DNA from: Hymenobacter gummosus
GTDB lineage: Bacteria; Bacteroidota; Bacteroidia; Cytophagales; Hymenobacteraceae
Length of the DNA stretch: 64,000 nt
Assembly: GCF_003970915.1 (NCBI RefSeq)
Contig: NZ_RXOF01000003.1
Location: 186,001 to 250,000 of the forward strand
Reading direction: 5' to 3'
The notes beneath the pieces are model-generated. The model was not told the DNA's origin. It ran no database searches and saw only the letters and a list, made by a program, of their open reading frames with translations. Shown here one piece after another: positions 58,810 to 64,000 of the stretch (its first letter is position 1; each line of letters starts with the position of its first letter). Position numbers and translations under genes: made by a program.

Positions 58810-59940
58810 TCACAGCAGCAGCACGTCGATGCGGTGGGCGTGGACGCACTGCCACTTCGCCGACCAGGCGAAAATGGTGAAGAAGCCGTCCTGCGAGGCC
58901 ACCATGGCCAGGGCGTCGCGCTGGTCGTGCACGAACTGGGCGGCGGCCAAGTGGCGGGTACCGCCGTTCTGGGCCGGGTGGGTGCGCCGGGCCGCGCTGC
59001 CCAGCACCGGCTCAGTTATCATCATTTCCTCCACCGCCGTGCTGCCCGTGGCCCGCGCCACCTTGGCCCCGAACGCCAGCAGATGGTAATCCTGGGTGAT
59101 GATGGTGGCTCCGTCGACGGAGGTGAAGCCGCCCACGATGCCAATGGCCCGGCGCAGGTCGCGCGCCCAGTCGGGGCCGCCGGGACGGCGGACCAGCAGC
59201 TGGCTGATGCCGCTGTAGGCCGGCGTGACCGGGTACGACATGGGCTGTACGATGGACCGCCGCCACTGCTCCGAGGCCGGGGGCACCACCAGTACCAATC
59301 CGCCGCGGCCATGGGCCCGCATACTGGCGGCCAGCTCCACCAGCACATCATCGGCTTCGCCGGCCGCGTCGGGCAGGCCACCGGGCAGAAAGCGGCGCAG
59401 GGCCTGGCAGTCGGCCACGCCGTGGTTGTCGTTGTCGACCAGCTGCAGCTGGTCGCCGCGCAGGATGGCCACGTTCACGAACTTGCCGAAGCCGTCGGCC
59501 CGCGGGTGCTTCACCACCAGCAGGCCCGGCTCGATAACCTCCAGCACAAAGCACAGCGGCGGCAGCTCCGTGACGGTGCCCCACACGAACAAGCCGTCCG
59601 CGTCGTGCCACACGCCCAGGTGAATGCCGGGCTGCTCCACGGCCGGGGCCAGCTTGATCAGGCTGTGCGGGGTGAGGCGCTTGCGCTGCCCGAGCACCAG
59701 CGGCTGCCGGGCCGCCTCGGGCGGCAGCAGGGCCAGGGTGATTTTGGGCGGGTGGCCCTCCTCGCGCCGCAAGCTGGCCCAGAACGTCACGTCGATGACG
59801 GCCTCGATGACGGCGGCCTCGGGCGGGGCGGCCAGCAGCGGCCGTTGGGCGGCTGGGGCCAACAGGCGGTGGTCGCGGAAGTGCTGCTCGATGGTGGGCG
59901 CCGCCATGCGGGCGGCCAGGTAGGTGGGTTCGGAAAGCAT
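58810..59940 (-). CDS. diadenylate cyclase (DAC) domain protein with N-terminal sensor domain
   Basis: 376 residues from the ATG giving MLSEPTYLAARMAAP; the upstream in-frame extension is low-complexity. The C-terminal third is a DisA-type DAC domain: SVDGATIITQDYHLLAFGA (about 272-290, DGA motif) and THPAQNGGTRHLAAAQFVHD (about 318-337, the RHxxA motif). These two motifs bind ATP in c-di-AMP synthases. The N-terminal about 230 residues match the layout of the DACNV-type sensor domain described for Bacteroidota DAC proteins (ITLALLPPEA ... VWGTVTELPPLCFVLEVIEPGLLVVKH). Unlike DisA there is no HhH domain, and unlike CdaA no membrane helices. Predicted product c-di-AMP or a related nucleotide. 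Confidence 0.82.
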   Translation of the reverse strand: MLSEPTYLAARMAAPTIEQHFRDHRLLAPAAQRPLLAAPPEAAVIEAVIDVTFWASLRREEGHPPKITLALLPPEAARQPLVLGQRKRLTPHSLIKLAPAVEQPGIHLGVWHDADGLFVWGTVTELPPLCFVLEVIEPGLLVVKHPRADGFGKFVNVAILRGDQLQLVDNDNHGVADCQALRRFLPGGLPDAAGEADDVLVELAASMRAHGRGGLVLVVPPASEQWRRSIVQPMSYPVTPAYSGISQLLVRRPGGPDWARDLRRAIGIVGGFTSVDGATIITQDYHLLAFGAKVARATGSTAVEEMMITEPVLGSAARRTHPAQNGGTRHLAAAQFVHDQRDALAMVASQDGFFTIFAWSAKWQCVHAHRIDVLLL

Positions 59941-60157
59941 GAGCGGGGGTACGGATAGCACGGGCGGGCAACCTACGACGAGCAGGCCATAAAGTGGATG
60001 GGGTGCAGCATCAACCGCAGCGCGGGCCAACTGTTCAGCCGCCCGGCCTGCCGGATAATACGGAGCCGATTTTCCGTATTTATTGAACCGCCGCCCGGGC
60101 TGGGCGGGGCGTATTGGGGGACTATTCCGCCAGCCCGCTTTGCCTTTTCCCGCCCAA

Positions 60158-61399
60158 ATGACCTTTCAGCAGCCCGCCTCCACCCTGCCCCGTAAGCCCC
60201 TGAGCTGGGACGCCGTGCGCGCCCAGTTCAACCTTGCCCCCGACTACCTGCACCTCGGCGCCTCGCAGTTTATTGCCTCGCACCCGCGCCCCGTGCGCGA
60301 GGCCCTGGCCCACTACCGCCGCCTGCTCGACGAAAACCCGGTGCTCAACACCCTGGCCCTGGAAAACGACGCCATGCAGCAGGTGCGCCGGGCCGCCGCC
60401 CGTTACCTGCAAGCCGACAACCCCGACCACATTGCCCTCACCGACAGCACTACCATGGGCCTGGGCACCCTCTACACCGGCCTGAATCTGCAGCCCGGCC
60501 AGGAAGTCCTGACCACCGTCCACGACCATTATTCCCAGCATGAATCCATCCGGCAGGCCACCCAGCGCACCGGCGCCACCTTTCGCAAGGTGCGCATGTA
60601 CGAGCGGCTCAACCACGCGACGGAAGACGAGATGGTAGAGCGCCTTCTACGCGAAGTGCGCCCCGCCACCCGCGTGCTGGGCCTGACCTGGGTGCACTCC
60701 AGCACCGGCCTCAAGACGCCCGTGGCCCGCATTGCCCAGGCCCTGCAGGAGGTGAACCGCCGGCGCGACGAGCCCGACCGCGTGCTGCTGCTCGTCGACG
60801 GGGTGCACGGCTTCGGCATCGAGCGGGAAACGTTTCCCGAGCTGGGCTGCGACTTTTTCGTCACCAGCGGCCACAAGTGGCTGTATGGCCCGCGCGGCAC
60901 CGGGCTGGTAGCTGCCACCCACGCCGCCTGGCAGCGCGTGACGCCCATTATCCCCAGCTACACCGAGGCCATGGACCTCATCATCGAGGATGCCCGGCGG
61001 CCCACCCGCATGGACGGCAAGCAGATGACGCCCGGCGGCTTTCATTCCCTGGAGCACCGCTGGGCCCTCACCGCCGCCTTTGAGTGGATGGAAAGCCTGG
61101 GCCGCGAGCGGGTATGTGAGCGGGTGCACCAGCTGGCCCGTCAGTGCAAGGAAGGCTTGGCCGCCATGCCCCACGTGACCCTGCACACGCCCCTGGCCGA
61201 CGAGTTGTCTTCCGGCATCGTGTCATTCGAAGTGCGTGGCCTCGGCCCCGACGCGGTCATCGAGAAGCTGAAGGAGCAGAAGATTATTGCCACCAAGGCG
61301 CCCTACCACGATTACCAGTACGTGCGCTTCACGCCCGGCATCATCTACACCGAGGAGGAAGTAGACCGGGCCCTTGCCGCCGTGCGGGCGTTGGGATAA
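60158..61399 (+). CDS. class-V aminotransferase-fold PLP enzyme
   Basis: 413 residues from ATG 60158 (MTFQQPASTLPRKPLSW). PLP-site motifs are TDSTTMGLGTLYTGL, TTVHDHYSQHESI (stacking His), VDGVHGFG (Asp/His) and the Schiff-base Lys in TSGHKWLYGPRGTG. Closest in style to cysteine desulfurase/isopenicillin-N-epimerase-like enzymes; no catalytic Cys loop of NifS/SufS is seen, so desulfurase activity is doubtful. The C-terminus has HDYQYVRFTPGIIYTEEEVDRALAAV. The substrate may be an amino acid. Divergent from the DAC gene across 217 bases. Confidence 0.9.
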   Translation: MTFQQPASTLPRKPLSWDAVRAQFNLAPDYLHLGASQFIASHPRPVREALAHYRRLLDENPVLNTLALENDAMQQVRRAAARYLQADNPDHIALTDSTTMGLGTLYTGLNLQPGQEVLTTVHDHYSQHESIRQATQRTGATFRKVRMYERLNHATEDEMVERLLREVRPATRVLGLTWVHSSTGLKTPVARIAQALQEVNRRRDEPDRVLLLVDGVHGFGIERETFPELGCDFFVTSGHKWLYGPRGTGLVAATHAAWQRVTPIIPSYTEAMDLIIEDARRPTRMDGKQMTPGGFHSLEHRWALTAAFEWMESLGRERVCERVHQLARQCKEGLAAMPHVTLHTPLADELSSGIVSFEVRGLGPDAVIEKLKEQKIIATKAPYHDYQYVRFTPGIIYTEEEVDRALAAVRALG

Positions 61400-61410
61400 G
61401 TGGACAAAGC

Positions 61411-61609
61411 AGAACGTCATCCTGAGCAACGCGCAGGACCTGCCTCACACCCCGCACCGCCGCTACCGACGAAGCGCCGGCGCTTTTGACGTTTGGCTGA
61501 AACAAGGCGCAGCCACCGCGGCCCAAATGCATGAGCGTTGGTGGCTGCGCTTTTCAGTTGGTGCAGGGTTGGAGGAAGGTCCTTCGGCTGCGCCTCAGGA
61601 TGACGTTCT
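61411..61609. repeat. nested palindromic element, family E
   Basis: Outer arms of about 31-33 bp (61411-61441, AGAACGTCATCCTGAG...; 61577-61609) pair imperfectly. Inner arms GGCGCAGCCACC / GGTGGCTGCGC lie at about 61506-61550. It separates the converging PLP enzyme and carbamoyltransferase genes. Non-coding. Confidence 0.82.
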
Positions 61610-61643
61610 ACTTTCCCCGTTCTGTGTTCACGTTTGCCCGAAG

Positions 61644-62588
61644 CTACTTCAGCATCTCGTGCAGCACCGTTTGCATGGAAAACACGCGGTTGCCGGCCTC
61701 CTGAATCACCAGGGAGTTGGGCGAGTCCAGCACCGCGTCGCCGACTTCCACGTTGCGGCGCACCGGCAGGCAGTGGATGAACTTGCCGTTGTTGGTCAGG
61801 GCCATGTGGCGGGCGTCCACCATCCAGCTCGGGTCCTGGGTGATGACCTGCCCGTAGTTGCGGTAGCTACTCCAGTTCTTGGCGTACACGTAGTCGGCGC
61901 CTTCCAGGGCCTTGGCCTGGTCGTACCCGATGCGGGCACCCTTGGTGAACTGCTCGGCCAGCTCGTAGCCCTCGGGGTGGGTGATAACGAAGTCCACCCA
62001 GTCGACTTCCGAAAACCAGTCGGCGAAGGAGTTGGGCACGCACTGCGGTAGGGCGCGCACGTGCGGGGCCCAGGTCAGCACTACTTTCACGCGCTCGGTC
62101 TGCTTGGTCTCGGCCACGGTGATGAGGTCGGCGAAGCTTTGCAGCGGGTGCAGGGTGGCGCTTTCCAAGCTGATGACGGGCACGGTGGCGTACTGCAGAA
62201 TCTTGTTGAAGACCACCTCGTTGTAGTCCTCGTCGCGGTCCTTGAGGCCGGGAAAGGTACGCACACCCAGCACGTCGCAGTACTGGCTCATCACGGCAAT
62301 GGCTTCCTTGATGTGCTCCTGCGTGCTGCCGTTCATCACCGCGCCGTCGGCCATTTCCAGGGTCCAGGAGTCGGCGCCGGCGTTGAGCACCCAGGCTTGC
62401 GCGCCAAGGTTGTAGGCCGCCTTGATGGAGCTAAGCCGGGTGCGCAGGCTGGGGTTGAAGAAAATCAGCCCGACGGTCTTGTTGCGGCCCAGGTGCTGGT
62501 AGCCGAAGGGGTTCTGCTTAATCTCCAGCGCCTGTTGCAGCAGGGCGCGGTAGTCGGGTACGTCGGCGAACGAGGTGAATTTTTTCAT
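61644..62588 (-). CDS. argF': N-acylornithine carbamoyltransferase (arginine biosynthesis)
   Basis: 314 residues from the ATG giving MKKFTSFADVPDYR. Carbamoyl-phosphate site SLRTRLS (about 47-53) and the acyl-ornithine family end HCLPVRRNVEVGDAVLDSP identify the acetyl/succinyl-ornithine branch, not canonical ornithine carbamoyltransferase. It makes N-acyl-citrulline in the acylated arginine route used by Bacteroidota. The specificity residue reported for this family (Pro in succinyl-, Glu in acetyl-ornithine enzymes) is Gln90 here (NGSTQEHIKEA), so acyl preference is open. No other arg genes are adjacent in the window. A GC hairpin lies just upstream. Confidence 0.93.
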   Translation of the reverse strand: MKKFTSFADVPDYRALLQQALEIKQNPFGYQHLGRNKTVGLIFFNPSLRTRLSSIKAAYNLGAQAWVLNAGADSWTLEMADGAVMNGSTQEHIKEAIAVMSQYCDVLGVRTFPGLKDRDEDYNEVVFNKILQYATVPVISLESATLHPLQSFADLITVAETKQTERVKVVLTWAPHVRALPQCVPNSFADWFSEVDWVDFVITHPEGYELAEQFTKGARIGYDQAKALEGADYVYAKNWSSYRNYGQVITQDPSWMVDARHMALTNNGKFIHCLPVRRNVEVGDAVLDSPNSLVIQEAGNRVFSMQTVLHEMLK

Positions 62589-62599
62589 GGGTGTTGTAG

Positions 62600-62618
62600 C
62601 GCGAAGTTTCACTTCGCG
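62600..62618. repeat. hairpin upstream of the carbamoyltransferase gene
   Basis: CGCGAAGT pairs with ACTTCGCG around TTC, 12 bases from the start codon of 61644-62588. In the leader of that mRNA it could affect translation; it also looks like a dispersed repeat fragment. Confidence 0.7.
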
Positions 62619-62640
62619 TTTCGTTGCGAGGGTTGAGGTA

Positions 62641-63009
62641 CTAATCAGGTTTCCGCTGGAGAATAAGGGTTTTGTAACGCCTGTAGAAGTCGTAATCCTT
62701 GATTGAATCTTCTTTCGAGTAAAGCTTAAGCGTGTCGCCTTTCACTCTAAAATATTCTTTGTAAAAAAAGCCTTTTGGCTTTCTGCGGCGCGAATTCAGC
62801 ACCAGGTAGTTTCCCTTTCGTTGCCAAGTGCCCTTATCCTTCAGCACGCCTCTGCTATGATGGTACCAGGAAGAATAGGCAAAGGTTGAATCCGAATGAA
62901 GAGTAAGCGTAATTCCAGAATAGCGCGGTCGGCCTCCTTCATATACCTGAGCAGGGTCTGCGGCTAGAAGCAAAGTCGCTGCTAGCGCAGAGCAGATAAG
63001 TAGTTTCAT
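62641..63009 (-). CDS. small exported hypothetical protein, AT-rich
   Basis: 122 residues from the ATG giving MKLLICSALAATLLLAADPA, a signal peptide. The mature part reads like an exported beta-rich domain (ITLTLHSDSTFAYSSWYHHSRGVLKDKGTWQRKGNYLVLNS ... KGDTLKLYSKEDSIKDYDFY), similar to small lipocalin-like or copper-resistance-associated DUF proteins, but no family is firm. The gene is visibly less GC-rich (about 45%) than its neighbours, suggesting transfer. Its start lies about 47 bases from a terminator belonging to a small gene upstream. Confidence 0.72.
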   Translation of the reverse strand: MKLLICSALAATLLLAADPAQVYEGGRPRYSGITLTLHSDSTFAYSSWYHHSRGVLKDKGTWQRKGNYLVLNSRRRKPKGFFYKEYFRVKGDTLKLYSKEDSIKDYDFYRRYKTLILQRKPD

Positions 63010-63053
63010 ATGAAAGTTGTTAACGGCATTGAGGACAACGAAGCGGTAAGGCC

Positions 63054-63088
63054 AAAACAAGGAGCGGAGCTGGCTGGCTCCGCTCCTT
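63054..63088 (-). terminator. Rho-independent terminator of the 50-residue gene
   Basis: On the minus strand AAGGAGCGGAGC pairs with GCTCCGCTCCTT around 6 bases, followed by GTTTT. It lies 12 bases downstream of the small ORF at 63100. Confidence 0.8.
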
Positions 63089-63099
63089 GCCAACCCCGG

Positions 63100-63252
63100 T
63101 TAGCCGATCCAGTGCCGGGCCACGGCGGTTAGTACCGCCTTGACCAGCTCCTGAACCAGCCACCACCAACGGAAACCATTTTCGGGCTGCGTTGGTATAG
63201 GTTTGCGAAGGCGGACGTTACGTCTTACCTTCGATGCACGCTTTCTACTCAT
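63100..63252 (-). CDS. 50-residue small basic protein
   Basis: ATG at 63252 (minus strand), stop at 63100-63102. The product starts MSRKRASKVRRNVRLRKPIP, a strongly basic head, then contains RWWWLVQELVKAVLTAVARHW, an amphipathic or membrane-touching helix. No known family. It has its own terminator 12 bases downstream, which argues for a real transcript. The composition (Arg/Lys head and Trp-rich helix) suggests a small nucleic-acid- or membrane-binding peptide; this is inference. Confidence 0.6.
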   Translation of the reverse strand: MSRKRASKVRRNVRLRKPIPTQPENGFRWWWLVQELVKAVLTAVARHWIG

Positions 63253-63290
63253 TGGACCGAGAAGTTAGGTGCTCCAACACCTTCTTCTTC

Positions 63291-63322
63291 GAAGCCCTGG
63301 CTGTGTCACCAGTCAGGGCTTC
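63291..63322. other. 13-bp inverted repeat upstream of the small ORF
   Basis: GAAGCCCTGGCTG pairs with CAGTCAGGGCTTC (one mismatch) around TGTCAC. It lies about 40 bases upstream of the start of the 50-residue ORF, in its leader or promoter. Could be a leader hairpin; no U tract on the minus strand. Confidence 0.5.
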
Positions 63323-63452
63323 ACCTTTTCAGGAGGCAGCCGTGTGGTGAGGTGGAATAACCGTGCGGTAGGGCGAAGGTACGAAGCGCCGCCCTGCGCT
63401 ATTCCTCCTGCCCGGCCCGTATATTTACAATAGCCCCATTCCCCTGATTGCC

Positions 63453-64000
63453 ATGACCCTCGCCGATATCAACTATGCGGTGGTGCTGCGCGGCCCCTTG
63501 CTGACCCGGTTCACGGACGAAGAGTTTTTCCAGCTCTGCCAGCAAAACCCCGACCTGCGCCTGGAGCGCTCCAACAATCATGAACTTATTGCCATGCCGC
63601 CCGCCGGAGCCGAATCAAGCCGCAAGTCCGGCGAAGTATATGCACAGCTCTGGCTGTGGAACCGTCAGCACCAGTTAGGCTACGTTTTCGATTCTTCGGC
63701 CGGCTTCACCCTGCCCGATGGCTCCGTCCGTTCCCCCGATGCCTCGTGGGTACCCAAAGCCGCTTACAACACCTTGAGCGAGGAGCAGAAGCAGCGTTTT
63801 CCACCTTTATGCCCCGCCTTCGTGGCGGAGGTTCGCTCGCCCTCGGATGGCCTAACGGCCTTGCGCCGCAAGATGGAAGCGTATCTGGAAAATGGCGTAC
63901 AACTCGGCTTCCTCATCGACCCCAGCAGCGAAACCGCCACCATTTACCGCCCAGACCAGGAACCGGAAGAAGTCAGCAGCTTCACGGGCAGCCTGAGTGC
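63453..64000 (+). CDS. Uma2-family (DUF820) restriction-like endonuclease, 3' truncated
   Basis: Start at ATG 63453; 182 codons lie in the window and the gene runs off its end. PD-(D/E)XK Uma2 motifs are visible: VRSPDASWVPKAAYN (Asp), FVAEVRSPSDGL (Glu-x-x-Ser) and the Lys-containing ALRRKMEAYLENGVQLGFLIDP. The near-complete length suggests only about 15-20 residues are missing. Uma2 proteins are abundant in cyanobacteria and Bacteroidota, often in several copies, with proposed but unproven nuclease function. A TATATTTA box about 30 bases upstream may be its -7 element. Confidence 0.93.
   Translation, partial: MTLADINYAVVLRGPLLTRFTDEEFFQLCQQNPDLRLERSNNHELIAMPPAGAESSRKSGEVYAQLWLWNRQHQLGYVFDSSAGFTLPDGSVRSPDASWVPKAAYNTLSEEQKQRFPPLCPAFVAEVRSPSDGLTALRRKMEAYLENGVQLGFLIDPSSETATIYRPDQEPEEVSSFTGSLS

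Noticed and set aside
63291-63322. Integron attC-like site
   Set aside because: The inverted repeat lacks the RYYYAAC core sequences and no integrase is nearby.
1-64000. CRISPR array
   Set aside because: The only tandem repeats are 8-, 11- and 47-bp units without spacer architecture, and no cas genes are present.
1-64000. tRNA or rRNA genes
   Set aside because: I looked through the larger intergenic gaps and saw no cloverleaf with a terminal CCA-type acceptor or rRNA-like sequence; a covariance-model scan would be decisive.

Overview
The window is one contiguous, gene-dense stretch of about 70% GC chromosomal DNA. It most likely comes from a Bacteroidota of the Cytophagales/Hymenobacter type. 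Four observations support this: type IX secretion cargo (two type-A sorting domains at 2764-4176 and 44174-45373, and a gliding-type C-terminal domain at 55884-58706); promoters of the Bacteroidota pattern (TTG, then about 20 bp, then a TAnnTTTG-like box) instead of Shine-Dalgarno-led starts; an S46 dipeptidyl-peptidase; and an N-acyl-ornithine type carbamoyltransferase. The genus is inferred from overall protein style, not from a marker gene. I saw no rRNA, tRNA, CRISPR array, prophage or classical IS transposase.

Layout. 1-9 kb: a truncated DPP11-type peptidase, two tandem paralogous membrane proteins, a secreted phosphoesterase, an amidohydrolase, a glycosyltransferase, a LysM-bearing DUF1571 protein and a dienoyl-CoA-reductase-like SDR. 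9-18 kb: NAD(P) and FAD oxidoreductases, a DUF2383 four-helix protein, a DEAD-box helicase beside a cold-shock protein, an AlkD-like glycosylase, a highly charged disordered protein and a thioesterase. 18-36 kb: the recombination helicase-nuclease pair AddA (18833-22957) and AddB (32873-35992), separated by a two-subunit molybdenum hydroxylase bracketed by two paralogous lipoproteins and a run of small membrane or lipoprotein genes. 36-44 kb: a yeast-type cytosine deaminase, an MscS channel, a propeller-type sensor kinase and a LuxR-type response regulator. 44-52 kb: three secreted proteins behind near-identical promoters, two of them giant tandem tail-fibre/S74-chaperone adhesins with glycine-rich domains. 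52-64 kb: a ClC channel with CBS domains, an MpaB-like oxygenase, a giant T9SS type-B protein, a diadenylate-cyclase (DAC) domain protein, a PLP enzyme, acyl-ornithine carbamoyltransferase and the start of a Uma2 nuclease.

The most striking feature is palindromic DNA. At least six nested inverted-repeat elements (130-250 bp) sit at gene ends. One larger element (20470-21094) with arms of about 96 bp carries a DUF559 nuclease domain and is inserted in frame inside addA, so the helicase is predicted to carry about 208 foreign residues. The same protein has lost the catalytic lysine of its own nuclease motif. A second highlight is a shared promoter module (44054, 45481, 49042) with fixed spacing in front of three surface or secreted protein genes, next to an orphan response regulator.
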